From Moesziomyces globuligerus (taxonomy: Eukaryota > Basidiomycota > Ustilaginomycetes > Ustilaginales > Ustilaginaceae), in contig JARVLF010000013.1 in the NCBI GenBank assembly GCA_030849465.1, forward strand, positions 620,001-684,000: a DNA stretch of 64,000 nucleotides, read 5' to 3'. This document shows, piece after piece, positions 50,437-60,913 of this stretch (positions are counted from its first letter, which is position 1; each line of letters begins with the position of its first letter). A program made the translations under genes and the position numbers. The notes beneath the pieces are model-generated. The model made no database searches. It was not told the DNA's origin and worked only from the letters and a program-made list of their open reading frames with translations.

Positions 50437-53160
50437 ATGGCAGAATCCAATCCGGGCGCGGCCTTCGCGCCCAACGCCTACGCCAACGCCTTTGTCTCTG
50501 GCAAGCCACGCGACTCGGCCAACCTCGTCCAACAGCGGCTGCGCAAGGCCAAGCTCTTCAACGAGGAGCTCGCCGACTACTTTGCCGCCCGCCGCGAGCT
50601 CGAAGAGACCTACCTCAAGCAGCTCCAGAAGATCTCGAAGCGCAACTTCCTCTCCGACCCCTCCTCCATCCCGCCCGGCTTCGCTCCCGTCTACGAGCGC
50701 CTCGTCCAGGAGCTCGCAGAGGTCGCCAGCGCACACGGCGAGCTCGAGCGACGCATCGCCGACGACTGCGAAGCTCCCATCCGCAACGCCAGCACCAAGG
50801 GCGAGTGGAGCCGCATCAAGGACCACGACGACTCGCTCGCCAACACCCTCCGCGAACTCAACTCGCTCGAAGCCCAGCTGCAAAAGGACCAGAAGAAGCT
50901 CGAGGCCGCCTCGTCCAAGAAGGCTTCCCAGGCCAATGCAAAGGTCCAGGAGACCGAGCGAGCCATCGCACAGACCATGGAGCTCTGGGAAACCGAGGCG
51001 CCCTTTGCCTTTGAGGCGTACCAGCGCATCGACGCCCAGCGTCTCGAGCTGCTCAAGGAGACCGTCGCCAAGTTCGAGACCGCCCAGAGCGATGCCGCCC
51101 AGCGCATCATGTCGAGCTCCGAAAAGACCATGCAGGACTGCCTTACCTTTGATACCCAGGCCGACATGCAGGACTTTATCCTCAAGAACGGCTCCCTCGG
51201 CGCCGAGGGCGCCGCACGCAACGGAAGGACATCCACCGCGCGTCCCCCAACCGCATCCACCGCTCCAGGCCTCAATCGACAGTCGTCGATCGCTGGGCGC
51301 AGCATCAGCAGCCGCACGGGCGCCGACAGCTCGATGCGCGCGCCGGCCAGTCGCTCCAACGGCGCGGGCATGGGCGAGTTCGGCGCATCCTCGGCATCCG
51401 TTCACTCAGCAGACAGGACCATGGGCAGCTCGCACGACGCCACACCCAGCAAGTCGGCCGGCTCGACGTTCAAGAACGCCTTCAGCCGCTTCGGCCGTGG
51501 CCGCGCCAACAAGGACTCATCCAACGCCCAGACCGTCTACGGCGGACTGCCGGACGAGCCGGCCGATTCGTCGCTCTCGTCCGTGACGCGCAGCAACACG
51601 GTGCGTCAGAACTCGGCCGTCGGAGCTGGTTCGTCCTCCCGCGTCCCCACCTTGCTCACCCCGGGCGATGAGTCGATCGACTCCATGGGACCCGGCTCGG
51701 GCGGCGGCGGCCTCATGGCGCCTCTCACGCCGTCAACGGCGCCGCAGCGAAAGAACTCGGTGCTCGCCTCGTCCGGCGCGCCAGCAGCTGCTGCTCCCGC
51801 CACGGGCGCGCCGCCGGCGGTCGATGCGGAGGGCTACTCGATCCCGCCGCCGGACCGCAAGCCGTGGGAGACGGGAGCGGCAGCTGCAGTGGGTGCGGCA
51901 GGAGGTGCGTCGCTGATGGATGAGGATGACGGCGATGCGTCGCGCGATACGTTTGATACCTCGCTCAACAGCCGCGTGAGCACGATGAACATCAGCAGCC
52001 AGCCGATCGCCGAGGACGCGTCGCGCGACAAGGCGGCGTTGGAGCGCATGAAGTCGACGCTGCTCACCAGCGGGCCGCCCTCGCGCCGGGGCACGACGCG
52101 GCGCGATCGCCGCGATGTGCGCAACACCACCTACAACCCCGCGTTTGGCGGCGTGGGGTCGGGCGAAGACAGCCGGCTGAGCCAGTTTGGAGCGCTGACG
52201 GCTTCGCCCAACTCGAGCGTGCCCGGGTCGCCGTCGCCGTTTGGAGCGCAGAGTGCGTTTACGGGCACGGCGGGGACGGGGAGGCATCGGACGCAGAGCA
52301 TGGCGTCGGTGGCCTCGTCGACGGCCAACGCGAATCCGTTCGAGGCGAGCGCCAGCACCTCGCCCATGCGCGCCAGCCTCACCGAGCGCGTCAACGCCAT
52401 CTTTGTCGGGCGCGACGTCTCCAAGGTGATGGTGGTGGGCGAGCTGAGTGTAGCCGTCGATGCGAGTTTGGCCGGCGGATCCGGGGGTGAGCCGGTGCAT
52501 GTTCGGATCGAGGCGTTTGAGCAGTTGGACAAGGCGGCTCCGAACCCGGCGTTCCTCAAGCCTGTTCCGGGCGGTACGACGCCAGGAGAGTATCTGCTGG
52601 ATGTTAAGGCGGTGTTGGAGCAGGGGGTTGGGATGGGTTTGCCGGGGAGTGGGGCTCAGGCGGTGGTGTTGAAGTACCAGCTGCATGTGTCCGAGAGTAG
52701 GAAGCAAGAGTATGTGCCGTTGCAGTTGCATGCGCAGTGGAGGTGCGAAGCGCACCAGACCTCGTTCCTCATGACGTATGCGCCCAATGCAGCGTGTCGA
52801 CTCACCGACGCTCCCACCTCGAGTCCGGCAGTGTTGGAGGATCTACAGCTCGCAGTCAACATCTCGCCCTCGAACGTGACCAATATCATGTCGAAACCCA
52901 CCGCGACGTTTGTAGCCGATACCAGCAGTCTCTTTTGGAAGATCACAGACGCCCTCTCCCTCGCTGGCGACGAGGCCAGCAAGGTCCTAGCAAGATGCCA
53001 GATCACCGGCGCTCAAACCGTACCCCAACCAGTCCATCTCAGGTGGAAGATCAAAGGCCGTTCCATCGCCCCCATCCGCATCGCCACCGTCGTCGGCCCT
53101 CACGACTTCGGCGAACTCATCCGCTCCTGCGCAGCAGGCAAGTTCTTCGCCTCCCCCTAA
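50437..53160 (+). CDS. SYP1: Syp1/FCHo-type F-BAR and mu-homology endocytic protein
   Basis: 907 aa from an ATG in ideal context (gccgccATGG); the frame is open 100 codons upstream, but that part is not protein-like. An N-terminal F-BAR domain (about 10-260) begins AYANAFVSGKPRDSANLVQQ and contains EELADYFAARRELEETYLKQ. A long Ser/Gly/Ala-rich linker (about 270-640) includes basic patches. The C-terminus is a muniscin mu-homology domain (about 645-905) starting ERVNAIFVGRD and ending in WKIKGRSIAPIRIA. Muniscins are early arrivals at clathrin-coated pits that bend membrane, bind adaptors such as Ede1/Eps15 and select cargo; yeast Syp1 also affects septins and cell polarity. Confidence 0.92.
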   Translation: MAESNPGAAFAPNAYANAFVSGKPRDSANLVQQRLRKAKLFNEELADYFAARRELEETYLKQLQKISKRNFLSDPSSIPPGFAPVYERLVQELAEVASAHGELERRIADDCEAPIRNASTKGEWSRIKDHDDSLANTLRELNSLEAQLQKDQKKLEAASSKKASQANAKVQETERAIAQTMELWETEAPFAFEAYQRIDAQRLELLKETVAKFETAQSDAAQRIMSSSEKTMQDCLTFDTQADMQDFILKNGSLGAEGAARNGRTSTARPPTASTAPGLNRQSSIAGRSISSRTGADSSMRAPASRSNGAGMGEFGASSASVHSADRTMGSSHDATPSKSAGSTFKNAFSRFGRGRANKDSSNAQTVYGGLPDEPADSSLSSVTRSNTVRQNSAVGAGSSSRVPTLLTPGDESIDSMGPGSGGGGLMAPLTPSTAPQRKNSVLASSGAPAAAAPATGAPPAVDAEGYSIPPPDRKPWETGAAAAVGAAGGASLMDEDDGDASRDTFDTSLNSRVSTMNISSQPIAEDASRDKAALERMKSTLLTSGPPSRRGTTRRDRRDVRNTTYNPAFGGVGSGEDSRLSQFGALTASPNSSVPGSPSPFGAQSAFTGTAGTGRHRTQSMASVASSTANANPFEASASTSPMRASLTERVNAIFVGRDVSKVMVVGELSVAVDASLAGGSGGEPVHVRIEAFEQLDKAAPNPAFLKPVPGGTTPGEYLLDVKAVLEQGVGMGLPGSGAQAVVLKYQLHVSESRKQEYVPLQLHAQWRCEAHQTSFLMTYAPNAACRLTDAPTSSPAVLEDLQLAVNISPSNVTNIMSKPTATFVADTSSLFWKITDALSLAGDEASKVLARCQITGAQTVPQPVHLRWKIKGRSIAPIRIATVVGPHDFGELIRSCAAGKFFASP

Positions 53161-53424
53161 ACGCCTCCCCCACTCTCCACCGTCACTATCCTATCTCCCT
53201 CTCCCCTCCCTCCACATCTTCACATCTCCACTTCGTGTTTGTCTTCAATGCGTCACCCACGCTCCCTGTTCAGCACCCTTGCCTCTCGAGCGCCGTGTAC
53301 AATGTGGCAGTGTGGAATGATTGAAATCTGGCGGAGAGGCGAGAGGTTTTTTTACAGCCCGATACGGCGATCAAGCGTGAGGTGGAGGGATGTAGATGGT
53401 GGATGGTGCGGGTAGGGGAAGAAA

Positions 53425-54834
53425 TCAGTTGGACTCTGGCTCGAGGGTGGTACCGCGACGAACGGTACCCCAGCCAACGAGACGCCAGTGCTTGTCGATT
53501 CTCCTGGAGAGGGCGATCTTTTCGCCGACCTCGGTGCAGGCGGGGCTGGTGAGGAAGATCTTTGCGAGGTCGGCCTTGACGCTCATGACCCTGCCGCCGG
53601 TGGAGGTGGAGCCAATGTTGACCATGAGCACCTCGTTCTTGGCGAGCTTCTGCACTTTGGTCTGCTTCTTGTCGTCCGACTTGACGCCGAGCAGGCGGCG
53701 GAGCAAAAAGTAGTTGATCTCCAGCTCAGTGTAGATGGCGGGCAGCTGGCCGACCGCGCCGAGCACCTGGCCGACCAGACGATCGGCACGGCAGAGCGTC
53801 GGGTCGATCTTGGTGCCCACGCCGATCAGACCGCCGGGCACGGCAAACTGGAGGTCGTTGTGCTCGGCGAGCAGCGACTCGACGCGCGAAAAGATGGGCT
53901 TGCAGTGGATCTTGCCCTCGTTGTCCTTGGTCACGATACCGGGGCGCACCTCGATCTCCTGGCCGATCTTGAGCACACCGGAGAGGATGGAGCCACCGGC
54001 GACACCGCCGCGGAGCTCCTCGACCTCGGCACCGGGCTTGTTGACGTCGAAGGAACGGATGACGATGAGGCGCGGTGGCGAGGTAAAGTCGCGCGTAGGC
54101 ACGGGCACGCGCTTGACAATGTACTCGTTGACCGCGTCGATGTTGTACTTGAGCTGCGCCGAAATGGGGACGATGGGCGCGCCGTCGGCGACGGTGCCCT
54201 TGACAAAGTTGATGATGCTCTTCCAGTGCTCCTCGGCGGCCTGTTCGCGGATGAGGTCGACCTTGTTCTGGAGGATGATGATGTGCTGGAGCTTCATGAT
54301 CTCGACGGCGGCAAGATGCTCCGAGGTCTGGGGCTGGGGACACGATTCATTGCCGGCGATGAGCAACAAGGCGGCGTCCATGACGGCGGCACCGTTCAAC
54401 ATGGTGGCCATGAGAATGTCGTGGCCGGGGCAGTCGACGAACGAGACGTGGCGGAGGAGGTTCATCTTGCCGCCGCAGCCGGGGACCTGGCATTCCGGGT
54501 GCGCCTCCTTGTCCGAGGGATATGAGCGGTAGCACTGGGGACGCGGGCACTCGTCGCGCTCGCACTTGTAGATCTTTGCATTGGCGTAGCCGAGCTTGAT
54601 GGTGATGTTGCGGACGAGCTCGTTCTTGAAGCGGACCGTCTGGACGCCCGAGATGGCCTTGACGACGGTCGACTTGCCGTGCGCGACGTGGCCGATGGTG
54701 CCGATGTTGATGGTGGCCTGCTTTGCGATCACCTCGGGGCTGAGCGGGTTGAGGTTGTCATAGTCGATGCTCACCGCCTGCAGGTCCTTGGTGATCTGCT
54801 GGACGTCGCCGTTGGAGGCCACTGCCGCTGCCAT
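53425..54834 (-). CDS. GCD11: Translation initiation factor eIF2 gamma
   Basis: 469 aa. A GTPase domain with G1 GHVAHGKST (about residue 48), G3 [14 protein letters not shown]4 NKVDL and G5 SAQLKYN, and a zinc-knuckle-like Cys set between G1 and G3 ([11 protein letters not shown] ... CQVPGCGGK) that is typical of eIF2 gamma. Beta-barrel domains II and III follow, ending [15 protein letters not shown]. The factor binds GTP and initiator Met-tRNA as the core of the eIF2 ternary complex. Compared with yeast (527 aa) the N-terminal extension is short, as in animals. Ends tail to tail with SYP1. Confidence 0.96.
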   Translation of the reverse strand: MAAAVASNGDVQQITKDLQAVSIDYDNLNPLSPEVIAKQATINIGTIGHVAHGKSTVVKAISGVQTVRFKNELVRNITIKLGYANAKIYKCERDECPRPQCYRSYPSDKEAHPECQVPGCGGKMNLLRHVSFVDCPGHDILMATMLNGAAVMDAALLLIAGNESCPQPQTSEHLAAVEIMKLQHIIILQNKVDLIREQAAEEHWKSIINFVKGTVADGAPIVPISAQLKYNIDAVNEYIVKRVPVPTRDFTSPPRLIVIRSFDVNKPGAEVEELRGGVAGGSILSGVLKIGQEIEVRPGIVTKDNEGKIHCKPIFSRVESLLAEHNDLQFAVPGGLIGVGTKIDPTLCRADRLVGQVLGAVGQLPAIYTELEINYFLLRRLLGVKSDDKKQTKVQKLAKNEVLMVNIGSTSTGGRVMSVKADLAKIFLTSPACTEVGEKIALSRRIDKHWRLVGWGTVRRGTTLEPESN

Positions 54835-55841
54835 TTTGGGTGTAGTGATGGGGATCTAGACGACGCTTGCTTGCGGTCACGTTTTGGGTTGGTGGGTGGT
54901 GTGATGCGAGCGCGCGAAGCAGCGAGAGCGAGATGCGGAAGGAGCAGACGAGAGCCGAGCCGTAGAACCGATGCGAAAATGCCAGAGCGGAGACGAGACG
55001 GAAGTGATGCCAACGAAACGAGCGCCGAGGGAGGAGTCGTAAGCTACCGAGTGCGTGCGTGCGATCCGTGGCGAGACCGAGTTGTCGGAGAGGGTAGGAG
55101 GAAGGAAGGGTGTATGTGGTGGTGCAGAAGGTAGGAAGAGCCGTGGTCGAGATCACTGTCGTCTGCTGGCTCTCCAACTCAAAGGGATCGGGGCTGGCTC
55201 GACTGAGCACCGACAAGCGCGCTTGGCCAACTGCAGAGCCACTCTCCACAGGCCGAGAAAATATGGAAGAAAGGTCGAGCTTTGTGCCTGCCAACTGCTG
55301 CGTGTGCGGATGGGTGTGTGTGTGCCTTTGCACAGCTAGCTGGCCGTGGCTCGCTGCCATTCGAACGCCTCTGCGAGCGAGAAGAAATTGTTGCATTTTC
55401 AAACCGGGCCCAGCGCGAGCCATCAGTGCACTGTGTGCAACACTGCAGCGAGTCATTTTTTGCGCCGCCCTACAGTCTCGCGGCAGCAGCGTCGCACGAC
55501 TCTGGCGCCCCACCCCATATCGTGCGAATGAACGCAGCAACCTCACGCTCGTCAGTCTGGCGGCGCGGCTGGCTCGGCACCATAGCCCCCTCGCCCTGGC
55601 TTGAATTCGTAGCATCGAGTAGCTCTCACCCGTACTGGCATCTCTCGACCCCGCACAACCTCCGCCACATTTCGTCGAGTCCGTACAGCCTACAGGCTCA
55701 CGGATCGATACAGCCGCACACACACAGTGATATCAATCTAAAGCATGTTCGTTGCGCTTCCACGCTCAGAACAAAGACGACGGAGGGACCGGCACCAGAG
55801 GATCGGCTACCGACCAACGCCGTGAGTCGTGCATGTGAAGT
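54835..55841. other. Intergenic region eIF2 gamma - ATP14
   Basis: About 1 kb, with eIF2 gamma promoter on the left and ATP14 3' flank on the right. GT-rich piece near 55311-55325. No supported gene. Confidence 0.4.
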
Positions 55842-56607
55842 TTAGTGGTGCGACTCGACCTTGACGTCGGCAGCAGCCTCGCGGAGGAAGGCGTTGGCAT
55901 CGCCGCCCTCGGTGAGTGCGCTCTCGGACGAGGTAGCCACCGCCTCGGCGTGGTCGGGCTCGGCGGCGGCGTACGCCTCGAGCTGCGACGAGAGCTCGGA
56001 CGACGAGGGGACTGCAGGCGCCTTGGGGGCCGAGGGCGACTGGAACTCGCGAACCTGACCCTTGTGCGAGTCGGCGGCCTGCGCGAAAACCATCAATCAA
56101 ACAGGTGTCAGTCTGCGTTTGTGACCGAAGGGGGGTGGTTCGTGCGTTGCTTACCTTGGGAGGAGCCTTGTAGCCCTTGAGCTCCTTGACGTAGAGCTCC
56201 TGGATGAAGTCTGTGCGATGCGGCAGAAGCGGATAGGCAGACGCAAGCCAACATGTCAGTGGATCGGCGAGGTGGAGGAGGCGAGTCGATAGCGCCTGGT
56301 CGAGATCGAAGGCCTATGCGTACCCTTGGAAGCAACAGCCGAGCTGGAGAGCGCTCGCACCTGGGTGCGCGAAGCGGATCGGACCTGTTTCGATCGACAT
56401 CATCAAGGAGAAGCGGTGGGGCGAGAGACAGCAGTGCGGGTGTTAGTCGAATCATTCCAGCGCCAGAATCTCGTGGTTCCAGGTCGAATCCTGCCCCGTG
56501 CAGGGGAGTGCGGGTGGCATCGAGCGGACGGACGCCGACGGTTTGCTGCTCGAGTGGATACGTACTGCGCCGAAGGTGGAGCGGGCGACGAGCTGTGCGA
56601 AGGCCAT
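55842..56607 (-). CDS. ATP14: Mitochondrial F1Fo ATP synthase subunit h (4 exons)
   Basis: Reconstructed from four exons: 56607-56566, 56384-56324, 56210-56155 and 56078-55842. The introns are 181, 113 and 76 nt, all GT-AG (donors GTACGT, GTACGC, GTAAGC). All phases agree and the product is 131 aa. Exon 1 (MAFAQLVARSTFGA) and exon 2 (VRSASRTQVRALSSSAVASK) form a mitochondrial presequence. Exon 3 gives FIQELYVKELKGYKAPPK, the hallmark of subunit h/F6. The last exon is Ala/Glu-rich and ends VKVESHH. Subunit h is part of the peripheral stalk linking F1 to Fo. It is divergent from INH1, encoding the inhibitor of the same enzyme. Exon 2 rests on consensus and phase alone and is the least certain part. 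Confidence 0.87.
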
Positions 56608-57186
56608 TTTCGACAAGGTGTGATGTGTGCAGAGGCGCGATGGTGATGGTGGACAAGTCGCGAAGAATTGGCTGCCAATCTGAATGCCGAAGGCGACGGC
56701 GAGAGATGCTCACACCCGCTAGGCTGGCTGGCAGCGTGTGCTGTGCGGATCCGCGCTCTCAGGCCGCTTGGCTTGACAATGCGCGCTCGAGAGCGATGAA
56801 TTTGTTGCGAAATCGAAGTTCCAACCTTGGTCGTGGCGGGCAGTCCACTCACTGTAAATCACATCTATCCCCGATGGGCACACCTTCACGGTTCCGAGCC
56901 GACCCGCCGAAAGCGTTCTCGACCCACGGGTCTCGATCGCACCTTCCCGTGCGAGTGAGGACCCATTACTGCTCGCTGCCAAATGACGTTGATCCGTGCA
57001 GCAGCAGCGGAGCTCGATGGGCTCCACATTTAGCTGCACAGTACGGGGGCCCTTTGTCAAGGATGCCCATGCTTCGTGCGCTTGCTCAGCCCGAAGCACT
57101 CGAAACCCTTAAAGACTTGACACGGACCCGCACCCTTCCGTCGACCATCCATCAACCACCATCCATCATCCGCATCTGCCCCAACC
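56608..57186. promoter_or_regulatory. Shared ATP14-INH1 divergent promoter with CCAAT pair
   Basis: 579 bases between the start codons of two ATP-synthase genes. An inverted pair of CCAAT boxes (ATTGG at 56667-56671, CCAAT at 56675-56679) lies 60-72 nt upstream of the ATP14 ATG. CCAAT is the site of the HAP complex, which controls respiratory genes in yeast. Confidence 0.5.
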
Positions 57187-57550
57187 ATGTCGCTCCTCCG
57201 TGTCTCGTCCTCCACGCTCGCCCGCGTCACCAAGACCCCCACCTTCGCCATGGCCGCGCGCGGCTACGCCGACGGCCCCACCGACAAGGCTGGCGCCACT
57301 GCCTCCAGCAAGGGCTGGCAGCAGCGCGAACAGGTACGTCCAACCGCAACCACACCCCACATTCCCCCATCCATTCCCTTGCTGACTTTCCTTTTTCTTC
57401 GCTCTTCGCACGTTCTCGTAGGCGCAAGAGAACCAGTACGTCCAGCAGGCCGAAAAGGAGAAGCTCGCCAAGCTCCGCGAATCGATCAAGAAGCAGCGCG
57501 AGCAGCTCGACGAGGTCGAGAGCCAGCTTAAGAACCTTGAGAAGAAGTAA
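57187..57550 (+). CDS. INH1: Mitochondrial F1Fo-ATPase inhibitor IF1 (2 exons)
   Basis: Exons 57187-57333 and 57422-57550 with an 88-nt intron (donor GTACGT, acceptor CGTAG) encode 91 aa. The N-terminal 25-30 residues (MSLLRVSSSTLARVTKTPTF) are a mitochondrial presequence. The inhibitory segment follows: SSKGWQQREQ joined to AQENQYVQQAEKEKLAKLRE. The C-terminal coiled coil reads KKQREQLDEVESQLKNLEKK. IF1 inserts its helix into the F1 catalytic interface when matrix pH drops and blocks ATP hydrolysis. Length and layout match yeast Inh1 (85 aa). Confidence 0.9.
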
Positions 57551-57658
57551 CTAGCCTGCAGCTCCCCTCAAGCAACGCCCAACCCACCTCTCGCTCGCCT
57601 CGAAACGACAACACAATGAATCCCAAATTGATGCATTTCCTTAGTCCGTGCCGTCCAT

Positions 57659-60600
57659 CTAAGCGGCGGAACGCTCGGCGGCCAGGTGCTGCCAATCGGC
57701 CGCATCCGCCAGCGTGTTGGTCTCGACTGCATCGAGCGCTTCGTCCGCATGTCCATCCGCCCAGCCGTCGCCTCTGTGTGCGTTGCTCGTCGAGTAGATG
57801 GCGCCCAGATCCTCGAGGTACTTTGCGTAGCTGTGTAAGGCGCCCAAGTCGGGACTCTCGACGCGGCTGTAGGCCGCTTCGCTGAGCTGAGCGTTCCGGA
57901 ACGTGTCGATGTTGCCGAGCACAAACAGTGCGCTCTGTGCCCGCGTCAAGGCCACGTTGAGTCGCCTCGCATCGGCCAGGAAGCCGACGTATCCCTGAGC
58001 ATTGGTGCGCACCGTCGAGAAGAGGATCACCTTCTTCTCGCGGCCCTCGAAGCCGTCGACCGTGTGAACATCGATGCTGCCCAGCTGCGACGACCTCGCA
58101 TCCAGCGTCGCCGCTGCCCTCCGACGCTCCGCAGACGTCTCGTTGTGCAGCATCTTCTCGAGCAGGATCTGCTGCCCCGCATACGGCGTCACGATGCCAA
58201 TGTCGTCTCCGGACAGCTCCGGATTGCGCTGCAGCAGATCCATCGCCACATCCACCGCCAGCCGCGCCTCGGCTACGTTGCACAGCGAGAGCGAGTTGTC
58301 CGCCTTGGACTCGCGGCCCTTGTGGTCGACAAAGCACAGCCTTGGCGCTTCTCCCACCTCGCCCCTCTGCGGCCAGTATCCCGACGCCACGGCCGGAATC
58401 TGCTCGGTGCCATCGCCGTTCTCGAGCGCGCCGTCGTAGAACCTCTTGTTGGGGAACTCGGCCAGCTGCGGATGCATGCGGAATTGCACGTTGAGCATCG
58501 TCGACGCGATCTTGCTGCCGTCCGCGGCAGTGCGATCGATCAGCCGCTCAAACAGGCTGCGCGACAGTCCGCCCTGCTTGGCCTCGGTGCTCGTCACCAC
58601 AGGCGGCAGCTGCTTGTGATCGCCGATGATCGACAGATGCCGACAGCCCTTCATGAGCGGCACGAGCGAAACCGGCTCGGTCGCCATCGACGCCTCGTCG
58701 AAGAACACCACCGGCAGGTCGATCATGTCGAGCTCGGGTGAGCCAGCGGCGATGGCAGATCCGCAGATCACGTCCGCCCCGTTCAGAATCTCGCCGCGGA
58801 TCGATGCGCGCAGAAAAAAGTAGGTCGCCTTGAGCCGATTCAGCTGCTTCTTGATGCTCTCGTACTCTTCCGAGGCCGTGCCACCTTGCGCCTGCGACGC
58901 ATCTCGCTCTTCTTCGCGCTCGGCCATCGCATCCTCCCAGGAGAGCACCGGAGCTGCAGAGTCGAAGCTCTGCTCAGCTTCATCTCGCACTGCAGACTTG
59001 GCGTTGGCTGTGCGTCCCAGCTCGTAGTCGCTTTTGAGCCTTTCGAACGTATCGAGGCGGCGCTTGATGTCGTCAAGGCGCGGCTTAGATGGGTGCCGCA
59101 AGAAGTACGCATCGAGCGTAAACTCGTCAATGCCCGCACGAGCGCGCGCCGACGGTCCGATGCGTACCACGCGGAGCCCGGCCTTGATGCAGCCATCGGC
59201 CAGATTGTCGACGGCAACGTTGGTGTGTGCGGCAAGCATGACCGGATGGGGCACCTGGAACTCTTGCTTGAGTAGCTTGATGGCGGTGACGATCGTGCGC
59301 GTCTTGCCGGTGCCTGGGGGACCTTGGATGAGCGAGACCCGCTCGCGGAGCATCATAGCCACTGCCTGCGTCTGCGAGCGGTTGAGCTCCGGTTGCGGGT
59401 CGCCGTCAATGACGATAGGATCGGGTCGCGAGAAGCGGTCGTACCAGCTCTGAACGCGGGCGTCCTCCCAGAACGCGCCTCGGGTGACGCGGTCGGCGGG
59501 AGGCTCGATGTCCAGGATGACATCGCTCAGCCGAGTGCCAGAGAGGATGTACTGAAAGCGAGAACCGTAGTGCGTCTCAATGTGCTCCACATCGTGCTCG
59601 ATGGCCTCGAGCGACAGCTTGATGCGCTCGAAGGTGAGGTCGTTGAAGCCGTAGTCGAGGCGCCACGAAGGGCACGCGACGAGATCGATATCCTCGTCCT
59701 TCTCGTCGAACTTGAGTCGAAGGAAGGTTCGTTGCCTTTCGACGACCTCGGCTTCGACCACACAGTCATCTTCGAGGAGCGGTGCTCCAGCGTCGTCCTG
59801 CTGCTCGGCGCTGTAAGGACTGGACGAAGGTGATGGCATGATAGTGACCTTGTCGCCGGCACGGAAGAGGGTGCGTGGCAGTGGCTCGGCGGCATCGAGC
59901 TTGAAGACAGCTACCTTCTTGCCGAAATGACGGCGACTGTCATCTTGCCAATAGGCCTGCAGTCCGTCGATGGCGATGCCTTCCTGCACGAGCTTGTCGA
60001 TGGGCGCCTTGCGTCGCTCGGCGATCGCAGCGAGCTCCTGGGTGCGCTCGTGATCGAGCAGCTGCGTCCACTTGTCGCGGTAGAGCTTCGCCTGTTGCCT
60101 GATAGGCTCGCGCTCAGCGTTGCGCTCTAGAAGCCGTGCTGCTCCCTCCCTACTCATGCGAAGTGCGCGGTCGTCCATCTTGCGCTCGGCCGTTCGGCGA
60201 GCCTTGGCAGCGATCTTGCTCTCTTCGCCCTTGACCATGACTGCAGATGCTTTTCTGCGCTGCAGCGGGGCGGACTTGAGCGCGGGCCGAACGAGAGGCT
60301 GCGATGGGACGGTACATCTCCTCCTCCAGTCGAAGCGGTCCGGATGGGCGACATAGGCGTCTCGATAGAGGTCTTCTGGCCGGGATGGACCGAAGGGCCA
60401 GTGTGATGCGGCCAGCTGTCGATTCAAATCGAGCATCGGATCCGGCGCGGTGGTATCGTCCGAGGTGGTAGCGTGCTCAGGAGACCACCATTGTCCTGGA
60501 GCGCTCGTGTGCGGTTGGGCCTGACTTGGAACCGAAGTCCGGGTGCCGTGGGAGGGAGAGTCGGTGCCCCTGCGTGTATATTGGGCATTCTGAGACTTTC

Positions 60601-60913
60601 TAGGGTTGGCATAAGGGGTGGAAGCTGCGGAGCGTGTGCCGCCCGAGCCGACCAGGCCTCGCTTTGCACTTTCGACGAAGCGAGCCCCGGGCTGAGAGCT
60701 CGAGTGAGCGTAGCGCGCATGGCTATGGCGTGCGCTGGCCGAAGCTGTGGGAAGTCGAGACGGTCCGGCGATGCAGTTCGACTCTTGCTGCATCGAGGGA
60801 GCAGCGCCCTGCACGAGCTCGGGCGCCCGTCGAGTATTGGTCACCGCATGCCGGGACAGATGGCGAGAGGCGTGGCCGAGGCGAGGAGCGGGAATGATGT
60901 CGAAGGGCGACAA
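57659..60913 (-). CDS. UPF1/SMUBP2-type SF1 helicase
   Basis: 1084 aa. Helicase motifs in order: Q-motif-like NRSQTQAVAM; I GPPGTGKT (about residue 530); Ia AAHTNVAVDNL; II DEAS (FFDEASMATEP); III GDHKQLPPV; IV VQFRMHPQLAEFPN; V TVDGFEGREKKVI; VI VALTRAQSALFVLGN. This is the UPF1-like SF1B family. An N-terminal beta-barrel-like region precedes motif I, and a charged insert of about 110 residues lies between Ia and II. The first 130 residues are disordered and rather basic; a weak mitochondrial presequence is possible (MSPFDIIPAPRLGHASRHLS). Which member it is (SMUBP2/Hcs1-like, Sen1-like or a separate fungal clade) cannot be decided here, so the nucleic-acid substrate is unknown. Confidence 0.85.
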   Translation of the reverse strand: MSPFDIIPAPRLGHASRHLSRHAVTNTRRAPELVQGAAPSMQQESNCIAGPSRLPTASASARHSHARYAHSSSQPGARFVESAKRGLVGSGGTRSAASTPYANPRKSQNAQYTRRGTDSPSHGTRTSVPSQAQPHTSAPGQWWSPEHATTSDDTTAPDPMLDLNRQLAASHWPFGPSRPEDLYRDAYVAHPDRFDWRRRCTVPSQPLVRPALKSAPLQRRKASAVMVKGEESKIAAKARRTAERKMDDRALRMSREGAARLLERNAEREPIRQQAKLYRDKWTQLLDHERTQELAAIAERRKAPIDKLVQEGIAIDGLQAYWQDDSRRHFGKKVAVFKLDAAEPLPRTLFRAGDKVTIMPSPSSSPYSAEQQDDAGAPLLEDDCVVEAEVVERQRTFLRLKFDEKDEDIDLVACPSWRLDYGFNDLTFERIKLSLEAIEHDVEHIETHYGSRFQYILSGTRLSDVILDIEPPADRVTRGAFWEDARVQSWYDRFSRPDPIVIDGDPQPELNRSQTQAVAMMLRERVSLIQGPPGTGKTRTIVTAIKLLKQEFQVPHPVMLAAHTNVAVDNLADGCIKAGLRVVRIGPSARARAGIDEFTLDAYFLRHPSKPRLDDIKRRLDTFERLKSDYELGRTANAKSAVRDEAEQSFDSAAPVLSWEDAMAEREEERDASQAQGGTASEEYESIKKQLNRLKATYFFLRASIRGEILNGADVICGSAIAAGSPELDMIDLPVVFFDEASMATEPVSLVPLMKGCRHLSIIGDHKQLPPVVTSTEAKQGGLSRSLFERLIDRTAADGSKIASTMLNVQFRMHPQLAEFPNKRFYDGALENGDGTEQIPAVASGYWPQRGEVGEAPRLCFVDHKGRESKADNSLSLCNVAEARLAVDVAMDLLQRNPELSGDDIGIVTPYAGQQILLEKMLHNETSAERRRAAATLDARSSQLGSIDVHTVDGFEGREKKVILFSTVRTNAQGYVGFLADARRLNVALTRAQSALFVLGNIDTFRNAQLSEAAYSRVESPDLGALHSYAKYLEDLGAIYSTSNAHRGDGWADGHADEALDAVETNTLADAADWQHLAAERSAA

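Noticed and set aside
56455..56520. tRNA-like T-arm (GGTCGAATCCTGC) in the first ATP14 intron
   Set aside because: The loop lacks the invariant TTC, no matching A box or acceptor stem was found, and it lies in an intron.
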